A stretch of 64,000 nt of DNA. Source: Streptomyces sp. L-9-10 (GTDB taxonomy: Bacteria > Actinomycetota > Actinomycetes > Streptomycetales > Streptomycetaceae). The stretch spans positions 213,050 to 277,049 of the forward strand of contig NZ_PHRF01000172.1 of NCBI RefSeq assembly GCF_004151105.1. Reading direction: 5' to 3'. This document shows, piece by piece, positions 16,245 through 25,143 of this stretch. Within the stretch, counting starts at the first letter, position 1, and each line of letters starts with the position of its first letter. Below the pieces are notes generated by a model. That model was not told the origin of the DNA and searched no databases. It saw only the letters and a program-made list of their open reading frames with translations. A program made the translations under genes and the position numbers.

Positions 16245-17732
16245 TCACTCGACGGAACAGCCGCCCGTCACCGCCGGCAGCGGAGCCGGCACGCCGACCG
16301 TGGGCAGCCCCAGCAGCACGCCCGCGGGCTTCGCCGCCTCGGTCGCGTTCCGCCGGTCCCAGGCGTCTCCGGCGCGGGTACGGCGTACCTTCCGCGTCGG
16401 TCCCTCGGCGAGGAGATGGTGCGGCGCGGCGTAGGTGATCTCGACGGTGACCACATCGCCGGGACGCACCTCCTCGTCCGGCTTGGTGAAGTGCACGAGG
16501 CGGTTGTCGGGGGCGCGTCCGGAGAGCCGGTGCGTGGCGCCGTCCTTGCGCCCCTCGCCCTCCGCGACCATGACCTCCAGTGTCCTGCCGACCTGCGTCT
16601 TGTTCTCCTCCCAGGAGATCTCCTCCTGGAGGGCGGACAGCCGCATGTAGCGCTCCTGGACGACCTCCTTGGGGATCTGCCCCTCCATCTCGGCGGCCGG
16701 GGTCCCGGGGCGCTTGGAGTACTGGAAGGTGAACGCCTGCGCGAAGCGCGCCTCGCGTACGACCCGCAGGGTCTGCTCGAAGTCCTCCTCGGTCTCGCCC
16801 GGGAAGCCCACGATGATGTCGGTGGAGATGGCGGCGTGCGGGATGGCGGCGCGCACCTTGTCGATGATGCCGAGGTAGCGGTCCTGCCGGTACGAGCGGC
16901 GCATCGCCTTCAGGATGGTGTCCGAGCCGGACTGGAGCGGCATATGGAGCTGCGGCATCACGTTCGGCGTCTCGGCCATCGCCGCGATCACGTCGTCCGT
17001 GAAGTCGCGCGGGTGCGGTGAGGTGAAGCGGACCCGCTCCAGGCCCTCGATCGCGCCACAGGCCCGCAGCAGCTTGGAGAAGGCCTCGCGGTCGCCGATG
17101 TCGGATCCGTACGCGTTGACGTTCTGGCCCAGCAGCGTGATCTCGGAGACGCCCTCGGCGACCAGCGCCTCGATCTCGGCCAGGATGTCGCCGGGGCGGC
17201 GGTCCTTCTCCTTGCCGCGCAGCGCGGGGACGATGCAGAAGGTGCAGGTGTTGTTGCAGCCGACGGAGATGGAGACCCACGCGGCGTAGGCGGACTCGCG
17301 GCGGGTCGGCAGCGTGGAGGGGAAGGCCTCCAGCGACTCGGCGATCTCGACCTGGGCCTCTTCCTGGACCCGCGCGCGCTCCAGGAGCACCGGCAGCTTG
17401 CCGATGTTGTGCGTACCGAACACGACATCGACCCAGGGGGCGCGCGTCACGATCGTGTCGCGGTCCTTCTGCGCCAGGCAGCCGCCGACGGCGATCTGCA
17501 TGCCCGGCCGCCTGGTCTTCATCGGCGCGAGGCGGCCGAGGTTGCCGTAGAGCTTGTTGTCGGCGTTCTCCCGCACCGCGCAGGTGTTGAAGACAACGAC
17601 GTCCGCGTCCCCGTCGGAGCCTTCGGGCGCGCGGACGTATCCGGCTCCCTCCAGCAGGCCCGACAGCCGCTCGGAGTCGTGGACGTTCATCTGGCACCCG
17701 TAGGTGCGTACCTCGTAAGTCTTCGCGCTCAT
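16245..17732 (-). CDS. miaB: tRNA-2-methylthio-N6-dimethylallyladenosine synthase MiaB
   Basis: A radical-SAM methylthiotransferase acting on i6A37 of tRNA. The N-terminal cluster cysteines are in YGCQMN, NTCAVRENADN and VGGCLAQKD. The SAM-cluster motif is SVGCNNTCTFCIVP (CxxxCxxC). A TRAM domain follows near DNRLVHF. The C-terminus carries a 60-residue extension absent from E. coli MiaB. The ATG gives MSAKTYEVRTYGCQMN; the ribosome site (GGTGGGCGAG) is close. It is divergent from the TAXI gene, 118 nt apart. Confidence 0.97.
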   Translation of the reverse strand: MSAKTYEVRTYGCQMNVHDSERLSGLLEGAGYVRAPEGSDGDADVVVFNTCAVRENADNKLYGNLGRLAPMKTRRPGMQIAVGGCLAQKDRDTIVTRAPWVDVVFGTHNIGKLPVLLERARVQEEAQVEIAESLEAFPSTLPTRRESAYAAWVSISVGCNNTCTFCIVPALRGKEKDRRPGDILAEIEALVAEGVSEITLLGQNVNAYGSDIGDREAFSKLLRACGAIEGLERVRFTSPHPRDFTDDVIAAMAETPNVMPQLHMPLQSGSDTILKAMRRSYRQDRYLGIIDKVRAAIPHAAISTDIIVGFPGETEEDFEQTLRVVREARFAQAFTFQYSKRPGTPAAEMEGQIPKEVVQERYMRLSALQEEISWEENKTQVGRTLEVMVAEGEGRKDGATHRLSGRAPDNRLVHFTKPDEEVRPGDVVTVEITYAAPHHLLAEGPTRKVRRTRAGDAWDRRNATEAAKPAGVLLGLPTVGVPAPLPAVTGGCSVE

Positions 17733-17850
17733 CTCGCCCACCAGGGTACGGGGTCGCCCGGTTCGGCTGCCCGGGGATTCCCCGCTGAGCCCGTGGCGAG
17801 CAGAAGACAAGGCCTGGCCATTACGGGGAGTGAGCTGACAGGATCGTGGC

Positions 17851-18852
17851 ATGTTCGGCCCCGTGTCCCGTATCAGCCGCGGCCGCGCCTTCCGGGGCGC
17901 CGCCGCGCTGCTGGTGCTGCTCGGGCTGCTGCTGTGGTGGCTGCTGCCGATCGGGGCGTCGTCGCCGACCGGCTCGGTCACGTTCAGCACGGGCGTGAAG
18001 ACCGGGGTCTACCAGCGGTACGGAACGCTCCTGAAGCAGGATCTCGCCCGCGATCTGCCGGATGTGTCGATACGGCTCAGGACCAGCGAGGGCTCGCAGC
18101 AGAACATCGCGTGGGTGGCGGCCGGCGAGGCGGATTTCACCATCGCCACCGCCGACGCCGTCGCCAAGTACCAGAAGGACGGCAAGCCGGGCGCGGACCG
18201 GCTGCGCGGCTGCGCGCGGCTGTACGACGACTATGTGCAGCTGGTCGTCGCGAAGGACTCGGGCATCCGCTCCACCGCCGGTCTGCGCGGCAGGAAGGTG
18301 GGCGTGGGGCAGGAGGGCTCGGGGGTCCGGCTGATAGCGGACCGGGTGCTGGCCGCGGCGGATCTCGATCCGCGGAAGGACATCGTCCCGTTCTCGGTCG
18401 GGATCGACACCATGCCGGGCCTGCTCGAACGGGGCGAGCTGGACGCCTTCTTCTGGTCGGGCGGGCTGCCCACCGGCGCGGTACAGGACCTGTCGGAGCG
18501 CTTCGACATCCGGCTCGTGCCGCTGGAGTCCGCGCTGGTCGACAGGCTGCATGCCTCGGGCGAGGCGGCGTCCCGCTACTACCGCTCCGCGGTGATACCC
18601 GCCGACGCCTACGGCAAGGCGCAGAACGGCACGGCGGTACCGACGATCGCGGTGGCGAATCTGCTGGTGACCACCGACCGGATGAGCGCCGGGCTGACGG
18701 AGGGCTTCACCCGCACGGTCATCGACAGCCGGGACCGGATAGGCGACGAGGTGCATCCGGCGCAGCTGGTGGATCTGCGGACCGCGATCTATACGGACCC
18801 GCTGCCGCTGCACGAGGGCGCCAAGCGGTACTACCGGACGGAGAAGCCGTAG
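17851..18852 (+). CDS. TAXI-family TRAP-type solute-binding protein
   Basis: A 333-aa exported binding protein. A single hydrophobic segment (about residues 17-34, ending LLWWLLPIG) precedes VTFSTGVKTGVYQRYGTLLK, the conserved TAXI N-terminal lobe that contacts ligand. LRTSEGSQQNIAWVAAGEADF, RKVGVGQEGSGVRLIADRVL and GELDAFFWSGG follow. No lipobox is seen, so it may be membrane-anchored by an uncleaved helix. AGGA lies 7 nt before the ATG. No TRAP permease gene is nearby. The next genes are GluK/GluR, convergent, and then a glutamate transporter; since TAXI proteins that bind glutamate are known, a sensing role beside GluK is plausible inference. Confidence 0.88.
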   Translation: MFGPVSRISRGRAFRGAAALLVLLGLLLWWLLPIGASSPTGSVTFSTGVKTGVYQRYGTLLKQDLARDLPDVSIRLRTSEGSQQNIAWVAAGEADFTIATADAVAKYQKDGKPGADRLRGCARLYDDYVQLVVAKDSGIRSTAGLRGRKVGVGQEGSGVRLIADRVLAAADLDPRKDIVPFSVGIDTMPGLLERGELDAFFWSGGLPTGAVQDLSERFDIRLVPLESALVDRLHASGEAASRYYRSAVIPADAYGKAQNGTAVPTIAVANLLVTTDRMSAGLTEGFTRTVIDSRDRIGDEVHPAQLVDLRTAIYTDPLPLHEGAKRYYRTEKP

Positions 18853-18895
18853 CCCGCGGGCCGGGCAGGCGCCTGATCAGGCCGCCGGGACAGCT

Positions 18896-18970
18896 GTCGG
18901 GGCGGACCACGAGCCAGACCGTCGGGGCGGATCACGAGCCAGGCCGTCGGGTCAGGCCACGGATCAGCCC
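18896..18970 (-). repeat. 25-bp tandem repeats at the gluK 3' end
   Basis: Two near-identical 25-bp units (18896-18920, 18921-18945; start GTCGGGGCGGA, end GAGCCAGRCC) are followed by a degraded third (18946-18970) and a partial fourth. The array crosses the gluK stop codon and fills the gap to the convergent TAXI gene. Confidence 0.8.
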
Positions 18971-20355
18971 GTCGGGGATGATCGCGGGACGCTGAGCGTG
19001 ACCCGGAGTCCGCGCGGTTCACCGTGCTCGTAGTCGATCGAACCGCCGCCGGCCGCGAGCAGGGCCTGTGCGATGGACAGGCCGAGGCCCGATCCCTTGA
19101 TGTTCTGGTCGCGGTTGCTGCGCCAGAAACGGTCCCCGATCCTGGCGAGCTCGTCATCCGTGAGACCGGGACCGCCGTCGTTGATGACGATCTTCGAGGT
19201 CGTGCCGTTGCGGGCCACCGTCACCGTGACCTCCTCGCCGGCCGGGGTGAACTTGAGCGCGTTGTCGATCACGGCGTCCAGGGCGCTGGAGAGCGCGATG
19301 GGGTCGGCCCAGGCGGTCACGGCGGCGCGATGCTCGGTGAGCCTGACGCCCTTCCCCTCGGCGAGCGCCCGCCAGGCGGCGACCCGTTCGGCCGCCAGCT
19401 CACCGATGTCGGTGAGCCGCAGATCCGCGGCGGTGTGCTCGGCCAGCGCCAGGTCCAGCAGATCGTCGAGGACCTGGGCGAGGCGCCTGCCCTCGGTCCG
19501 TACGGAGGCGATCTCCTGGTTCCCCTTGGGCAGTTCGAGGCCGAGCAGTTCGATACGGAGCAGCAGGGCGGCGAGCGGATTGCGCAGCTGGTGCGAGGCG
19601 TCCGCGACGAAGGCGCGCTGCTGCTCCAGCACGTCCTCGACGTTGTCGGCCATCTCGTTGAAGGAGCTGGCCAGCCGGCGCAGCTCCGGCGGACCACCGG
19701 CCGCCGCGACCCGGGAGTTCATCCGGCCGGTGGCGATGTCGTGGGTGGCCGCGTCCAGTACCCGTACCGGACGGAGCACCCAGCCGGTCAGCCGGATCGC
19801 GGCCCCGACGGCGAGCAGCATGGCCGCCGCCTCGCCCGCGGCGATGATCAGCCAGCCGCGGAGAACGCGCGAACGCATCTGGCCGGTCGGTGAGTCGGTC
19901 ACCACCACGGCGACGACGTCGCCGTCCCGTACGACCGGTGAGTCGACGATCAGCCGGCCGTTCTGCCAGGGCCAGACCTGCTCGGGGTCGCCGCTGCGCC
20001 GGCCGAGCAGCGCCTCCTCGAAGGACTGCCGGGCAGGCCCCTCCGCGGGGACGCTCCAGCCCTCCGGGGCGCGGGCCATCACGCCGTTGTCGCGGTAGAA
20101 GACGCCGACCCTGACCCCGTACACCTCGTGGTACCTGGTCAGCTCCGCCTCCAGCATCGCGCGCCGTTCCTGGGCGCCCGGTCGGCTCTCGGAGACGAAC
20201 TGGGCGAGGGCCGCGACCCGCGAGGTGTCGTCGATCCGGTCCACGACGACACGCTGCTGCTCGGCGGCGGCGAGACTCACGGCGAGCGGGAAGCCCAGGG
20301 CGAGGAGCACGCCCGCCATGAGGATGATGAGCAGCGGCAGCAGTCGGGTGCGCAC
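18964..20355 (-). CDS. gluK: sensor histidine kinase GluK
   Basis: A membrane sensor kinase of 463 aa. Transmembrane segments lie at about 5-31 and 165-190, bounding an extracytoplasmic domain of some 130 residues. A HAMP domain follows, then the H-box VADASHQLRNPLAAL, N-box DAVIDNALKF and G-boxes NDGGPGL and GSGLGLSIAQALL. Adjacent gluR and divergent gluABCD match the S. coelicolor GluR-GluK system, which senses extracellular glutamate. GTG start, coupled to gluR, whose stop lies 6 nt upstream. The C-terminus is encoded within a 25-bp repeat array. Confidence 0.88.
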   Translation of the reverse strand: MRTRLLPLLIILMAGVLLALGFPLAVSLAAAEQQRVVVDRIDDTSRVAALAQFVSESRPGAQERRAMLEAELTRYHEVYGVRVGVFYRDNGVMARAPEGWSVPAEGPARQSFEEALLGRRSGDPEQVWPWQNGRLIVDSPVVRDGDVVAVVVTDSPTGQMRSRVLRGWLIIAAGEAAAMLLAVGAAIRLTGWVLRPVRVLDAATHDIATGRMNSRVAAAGGPPELRRLASSFNEMADNVEDVLEQQRAFVADASHQLRNPLAALLLRIELLGLELPKGNQEIASVRTEGRRLAQVLDDLLDLALAEHTAADLRLTDIGELAAERVAAWRALAEGKGVRLTEHRAAVTAWADPIALSSALDAVIDNALKFTPAGEEVTVTVARNGTTSKIVINDGGPGLTDDELARIGDRFWRSNRDQNIKGSGLGLSIAQALLAAGGGSIDYEHGEPRGLRVTLSVPRSSPTG

Positions 20356-20361
20356 GGGGCG

Positions 20362-21075
20362 TTACGGCCCCTGGTGTGTGCCGGGGACGACCAGGCGGTA
20401 GCCGACACCCCGGACGGTCTCGATCAGCGCCGGCATGCCGAGCTTGCCGCGCAAGGAGGCCACATGGACCTCCAGCGTGCGGCCGGTGCCTTCCCAACTG
20501 GTGCGCCAGACCTCGCTGATGATCTGTTCGCGGCCGAACACCACACCGGGGCGCTGGGCGAGCAGGGCCAGCAGATCGAACTCCTTGCGGGTCAGCTGGA
20601 CGGCCGTGCCGTCCACGCTCACGCGCCGGGTGGGCAGTTCCAGGCTGAGGCGCCCGAGCCGCTGGGCGCCCTCGGGGGCGGGCGCCGGCTCGTCCCCGCT
20701 CACGGTGCGCCGGCTGACGGCATGGATACGGGCGAGCAGTTCGCCGGTGTCGTACGGCTTGACCACGTAGTCGTCGGCGCCGAGGTTGAGGCCGTGGATC
20801 CGGGAGCGGACATCGGCCCGCGCGGTCACCATGATCACCGGGGTCGAGGTGATCCGGCGGATCTTGCCGCAGACCTGGTAGCCGTCCTGGTCGGGCAGGC
20901 CGAGGTCGAGCAGGACGACCGAGAACGGCGTCTTGCCCACGTTGGCCGCGGGCAGCACCGCCTGGAGCGCCTCCTCACCGCTGCGGGCATGCACGACCTG
21001 GAATCCGTGCTTGGCGAGCACGGCCGACAGGGCGGCGGCCACATGGTCGTCGTCCTCCACGAGCAGCAGTCTCAC
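20362..21075 (-). CDS. gluR: OmpR-type response regulator GluR
   Basis: A 237-aa response regulator. The receiver domain shows the acidic pair EDDD near residue 8, phospho-acceptor Asp in VVLLDLGLPDQDG, and Lys in VVKPYDTGE. The C-terminal winged helix (EFDLLALLAQRPGVVFGREQ, RTLEVHVASLRGKLG, ETVRGVGYRLV) is OmpR/PhoB type. In S. coelicolor GluR activates gluABCD, which starts 297 nt away on the other strand here. GTG start with AAGGGGG close upstream. It forms an operon with gluK. Confidence 0.9.
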   Translation of the reverse strand: MRLLLVEDDDHVAAALSAVLAKHGFQVVHARSGEEALQAVLPAANVGKTPFSVVLLDLGLPDQDGYQVCGKIRRITSTPVIMVTARADVRSRIHGLNLGADDYVVKPYDTGELLARIHAVSRRTVSGDEPAPAPEGAQRLGRLSLELPTRRVSVDGTAVQLTRKEFDLLALLAQRPGVVFGREQIISEVWRTSWEGTGRTLEVHVASLRGKLGMPALIETVRGVGYRLVVPGTHQGP

Positions 21076-21200
21076 GGGCCCCCTTCAGGTCACGGTTCGG
21101 GTCGCGCCGTCGGTCGCCCCGATACGTCGCGCTCATCAGATGCGCTCTTAGTACGTACCAGGCATCCACGCCGATCGCGCACGGTCAGTCAAGAGTCTTC

Positions 21201-21224
21201 CCGTTACGCCAAGGTTTCCGTTAC
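21201..21224 (+). promoter_or_regulatory. candidate GluR operator: direct repeat CCGTTAC
   Basis: CCGTTAC occurs at 21201-21207 and again at 21218-21224, within the larger similarity TTCCCGTTACGCC / TTTCCGTTACCCA. OmpR-type regulators bind direct repeats, and this is the only clear one in the gluR-gluA divergent region. The 17-bp spacing is longer than the usual 10-11 bp, so the assignment is tentative. Confidence 0.35.
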
Positions 21225-21337
21225 CCACCCGGTACTCCCTCCAGCGCCCTCTTCACGCGGAGTGTCCGGTTGCGGCCGGATCGTTATGCTCAATTTCCGC
21301 TCAGATGTAATGACGCTGATCGCAGTGCGTGACTAAG

Positions 21338-21358
21338 GTCCTCCCAACCGAGGAGGAC
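21338..21358 (+). promoter_or_regulatory. hairpin covering the gluA ribosome-binding region
   Basis: GTCCTCC (21338-21344) pairs perfectly with GGAGGAC (21352-21358) across a 7-nt loop. It hides the strongest Shine-Dalgarno-like stretch before gluA. A second weaker GGAG at 21359 lies 10 nt from the ATG and stays outside the stem. Confidence 0.5.
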
Positions 21359-21372
21359 GGAGCAAAAAGCCG

Positions 21373-22158
<786 letters not shown>

Positions 22159-22250
22159 TCCCCGCTCTGGACACGGATCTCTCACCGGGGCCCTTTCGGC
22201 CCGGATCCTTTCGTCCGGATCGTTCACACGGCTCATCACGGCTCTGCTCA

Positions 22251-22276
22251 CGGTTCTGCCGAGTGCGGCAGAACCG
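22251..22276 (+). promoter_or_regulatory. intercistronic hairpin between gluA and gluB
   Basis: CGGTTCTGCCG (22251-22261) and CGGCAGAACCG (22266-22276) form a perfect 11-bp stem with an AGTG loop, with smaller stems at 22188-22202 and 22201-22218 before it. Such stems in ABC operons often set a higher level of binding-protein mRNA by partial termination or 5' protection. Confidence 0.7.
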
Positions 22277-22310
22277 GTTCGTTCACGTCTCACCCGAGGG
22301 AAGTTCACGC

Positions 22311-23144
22311 ATGAAGCTTCGCAAGGCAAGCGCCGCGGCGGCCGCCGTTGTCGTCCTCTCCCTGACCGCCACCGCCTGCGGCGGCGACAGCGCCGACAGC
22401 GGCAACGGCGGCGGTGACAAGATCACCATCGGTATCAAGTTCGACCAGCCGGGCCTCGGTCTGAAGAAGCCGGACGGTACGTTCGCGGGCTTCGACGTCG
22501 ATGTCGCGACCTACGTCGCCAAGGAACTGGGCTACGACGCCAAGAACATCGAATGGAAAGAGGCGCCCAGCGCCGAGCGCGAGAACCTGATCTCCAACGG
22601 TGACGTGACGTTCGTCGCCGCCAGCTACACGATCAACGACGAGCGCAAGAAGAAGGTGGACTTCGCGGGACCGTACTTCCTCGCCCACCAGGACCTGCTG
22701 GTCCGCTCGGACGACAGCTCCATCACCAAGGCCGCCGACCTGAACTCCAAGAAGCTCTGTTCGGTGACCGGCTCCACCTCGGCGCAGAACGTCAAGAACG
22801 ATTTCGCGCCGAAGGCCGACCTCCAGAACGTCGGCGGCTACTCCGAGTGCCTGACCGGCCTGGAGAACAAGGCCGTTGACGCCCTGACCACGGACGACTC
22901 CATCCTCGCGGGCTACGCCTCGCAGCAGGAGCACCAGGGCAAGTTCAAGCTCGCGGGCCTCAAGCTCAGCGACGAGCCCTACGGCATCGGCCTCAAGAAG
23001 GGCGACGCCGATCTTCAGAAGAAGATCAACGCCGCGCTGACCAAGATGGAGTCGGACGGCTCCTGGGAGAAGGCCGTGAAGGCCAACTTCGGTCCGGCCA
23101 ACTACAAGAACGAGCCTGCCCCGAAGATCACCGAAGGCAGCTGA
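22311..23144 (+). CDS. gluB: glutamate-binding lipoprotein GluB
   Basis: The extracellular substrate-binding subunit (277 aa). Its signal peptide ends in the lipobox LTATAC (Cys23), followed by a Gly/Ser/Asp linker. The SBP family 3 fold shows DGTFAGFDVDVATYVAKEL, FVAASYTINDERKKKVDFAGPY and VDALTTDDSILAGYA. GAGGGAAG lies 8 nt before the ATG. It is separated from gluA by about 150 nt containing hairpins, so it may be expressed more strongly than the rest. Confidence 0.95.
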   Translation: MKLRKASAAAAAVVVLSLTATACGGDSADSGNGGGDKITIGIKFDQPGLGLKKPDGTFAGFDVDVATYVAKELGYDAKNIEWKEAPSAERENLISNGDVTFVAASYTINDERKKKVDFAGPYFLAHQDLLVRSDDSSITKAADLNSKKLCSVTGSTSAQNVKNDFAPKADLQNVGGYSECLTGLENKAVDALTTDDSILAGYASQQEHQGKFKLAGLKLSDEPYGIGLKKGDADLQKKINAALTKMESDGSWEKAVKANFGPANYKNEPAPKITEGS

Positions 23145-23218
23145 GACAGCAGTGACGCGCCGCCGGCCGGTCCGGCGGCGCGTACCGACCAGCCAACCAG
23201 GGGAGAGCGCGGGGCATC

Positions 23219-23893
23219 GTGTTCGACTTTCTTGATTCCGGGCAGTACGACCTGCTCGGCGCCTTCTGGGTGACGGTGCAGCTCACCCTCTACTCCGCAG
23301 TTGGTTCTCTCATATGGGGAACGCTGCTGGCCGGGATGCGTGTCAGTCCCGTGCCGCTGATGCGTGCCTTCGGTACCGCCTACGTCAATATGGTCCGTAA
23401 CACTCCACTGACCGTGGTGCTCGTCGCCTGTTCACTGGGGCTCGGCCAGACCCTCCAGATCACGCTCGGCGGCGGGGACTTCGAGTCCATCGGCTTCCGG
23501 CTGGCCGTACTGGGACTGATCGCCTACACGAGCACCTTCGTCTGCGAGGCCCTGCGCTCCGGTATCAACACCGTGCCCGTGGGGCAGGCCGAAGCCGCCC
23601 GCGCGCTGGGCCTGAGCTTCTTCCAGGTGCTGAGGCTGATCGTGCTCCCCCAGGCGTTCCGCTCCGTGGTGGCGCCGCTGGCGAACGTGCTGATCGCGCT
23701 GACCAAGAACACGACGGTCGCCGCGGCGATAGGCGTCGCCGAGGCGTCGGCGCTGATGAAGACAATGATCGAGAACGAAACCAGCGCGCTCTTCATGGTG
23801 TTCGCGGTGTTCGCCTTCGGATTCGTCGTTCTCACCCTCCCGACCGGTCTGCTCCTGGGCTGGGTCAGCAAGCGAGTGGCGGTGAAGCGATGA
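23219..23893 (+). CDS. gluC: glutamate ABC transporter permease GluC
   Basis: A membrane permease of 224 aa with about five transmembrane segments, in the His/Glu/Gln/Arg family (HEQRo). The EAA-type loop lies at GQAEAARALGLSFFQVLRLIVLPQAFR. GTG start (VFDFLDSGQYD) with GGGG 5 nt upstream. It overlaps gluD by 4 nt, so the two permeases are translationally coupled and probably form the heterodimeric channel. Confidence 0.94.
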   Translation: MFDFLDSGQYDLLGAFWVTVQLTLYSAVGSLIWGTLLAGMRVSPVPLMRAFGTAYVNMVRNTPLTVVLVACSLGLGQTLQITLGGGDFESIGFRLAVLGLIAYTSTFVCEALRSGINTVPVGQAEAARALGLSFFQVLRLIVLPQAFRSVVAPLANVLIALTKNTTVAAAIGVAEASALMKTMIENETSALFMVFAVFAFGFVVLTLPTGLLLGWVSKRVAVKR

Positions 23894-24795
23894 GTGCCAC
23901 GTCCGTTCTGTACGACGCTCCGGGTAAGCGCGCCAAGCGGCGCAACATCCTCTACACGATCGTGTTCCTGGTCGTCTTCGCGCTCGCCGCCTGGTGGGTT
24001 CTCGTTCAGATGAACGACAAGAACCAGCTGGCGTCCGAGAAGTGGAGTCCGTTCGTCACGGACGCCGAGGTATGGACGACCTATCTGCTGCCGGGGCTCG
24101 GTGAGACCCTCAAGGCGGCGGCGCTGTCCATCGTGATAGCCCTGCCGTTCGGCGCGCTGCTCGGTATCGGCCGGCTCTCGGACCACACCTGGGTACGGGT
24201 ACCGGTCGGCGCCGTCGTCGAGTTCTTCCGCTCCATCCCCGTCCTGCTGATGATGGTGTTCGCCGCCACGGCGTACGCGCAGTTCACCGATGTCTCGTCC
24301 GACATCCGGCCGCTGTACGCCGTGGTGACGGGCCTGGTGCTCTACAACGCCTCGGTCATCGCCGAGATCGTCCGGGCCGGCATTCTCACGCTGCCCAACG
24401 GCCAGACCGACGCCGCGAAGGCGATCGGCATGCGCAAGGGCCAGACCATGGCGTACGTGCTCCTGCCCCAGGCCGTGACGGCGATGCTGCCGGCCCTGGT
24501 CAGCCAGCTGGTCGTCATCGTCAAGGACACCGCGCTGGGCGGCGCGCTCCTCGGCCTGTCCGAACTGCTCTCGCAGAACCGCACGATCACCGCGAACTAC
24601 GGCGCCAACACCATCGCCACGCTCGTCGTCATCGCGCTGATCTACATCGCGCTGAACTTCATCCTCACCACCTTCGCGGGCTGGCTGGAGAAGCGACTGC
24701 GCCAGGGCAAGAAGAGCACGGGCGCGGTGCTCGGCACAGATGGGCCACAACAGGTCAGTGCCCAAGTCGGCCCCGGGGACGGCAGCAGCATCTGA
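23890..24795 (+). CDS. gluD: glutamate ABC transporter permease GluD
   Basis: The second permease subunit (301 aa). A cytoplasmic basic N-terminus (GKRAKRRN) precedes the first helix, then a short external loop. The permease core has the EAA loop GQTDAAKAIGMRKGQTMAYVLLPQA. The C-terminal 35 residues are hydrophilic and not part of the fold. Its ATG sits in the ATGA overlap with the gluC stop. A strong terminator follows within 30 nt. Confidence 0.94.
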   Translation: MSATSVLYDAPGKRAKRRNILYTIVFLVVFALAAWWVLVQMNDKNQLASEKWSPFVTDAEVWTTYLLPGLGETLKAAALSIVIALPFGALLGIGRLSDHTWVRVPVGAVVEFFRSIPVLLMMVFAATAYAQFTDVSSDIRPLYAVVTGLVLYNASVIAEIVRAGILTLPNGQTDAAKAIGMRKGQTMAYVLLPQAVTAMLPALVSQLVVIVKDTALGGALLGLSELLSQNRTITANYGANTIATLVVIALIYIALNFILTTFAGWLEKRLRQGKKSTGAVLGTDGPQQVSAQVGPGDGSSI

Positions 24796-24822
24796 GACAG
24801 ACGGGTCTGGCGGGTCTGGCGG

Positions 24823-24850
24823 GTCTGGGCGGCGTACGCGCCGCCCAGAC
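24823..24850 (+). terminator. gluABCD operon terminator
   Basis: A perfect 12-bp stem (GTCTGGGCGGCG with CGCCGCCCAGAC) and TACG loop begins 28 nt after the gluD stop. Three GGGTCTGGC words precede it in tandem and overlap the left arm. Confidence 0.9.
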
Positions 24851-24913
24851 TGTCGCTTGACGCGGGCACCCCCAGTAGGTTGCATACGTTCTGTGATCAC
24901 GCATCGGGCTCCC

Positions 24914-25090
24914 AGGGCCTGTCTTCAAAGTCCCGCCTGCTCGGCGGCGCCCGGCACGCACGCTCGCGGCGTTGTCGGGATCACCCCAGTACGTCCAGTA
25001 CTGGGGCGCCCCTCCGCCTTGCGATCGCACGCACCGGACGCCGCCGAGCCCGCCCTCCGGGCGGACGGCGCTACTTTGAAGACAGGCCCT
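24914..25090. mobile_element. 177-bp foldback (MITE-like) element
   Basis: Perfect 18-bp terminal inverted repeats, AGGGCCTGTCTTCAAAGT at 24914-24931 and its complement at 25073-25090, bound the element. A subterminal 10-bp pair CTCGGCGGCG/CGCCGCCGAG (24940-24949, 25039-25048) and a central 9-bp hairpin CCCCAGTAC-GTCCA-GTACTGGGG (24984-25006) nest inside. It carries no transposase and no credible gene. No clear target-site duplication was found. It lies between the gluABCD terminator and the FAD monooxygenase. I believe similar repeats are common in Streptomyces genomes; a genome search would settle that. Confidence 0.7.
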
Positions 25091-25143
25091 AGCGCCCCTG
25101 ACCGTATGACCGCACGGGCCTCACGGGCCGGAGGGGTCGCGCC

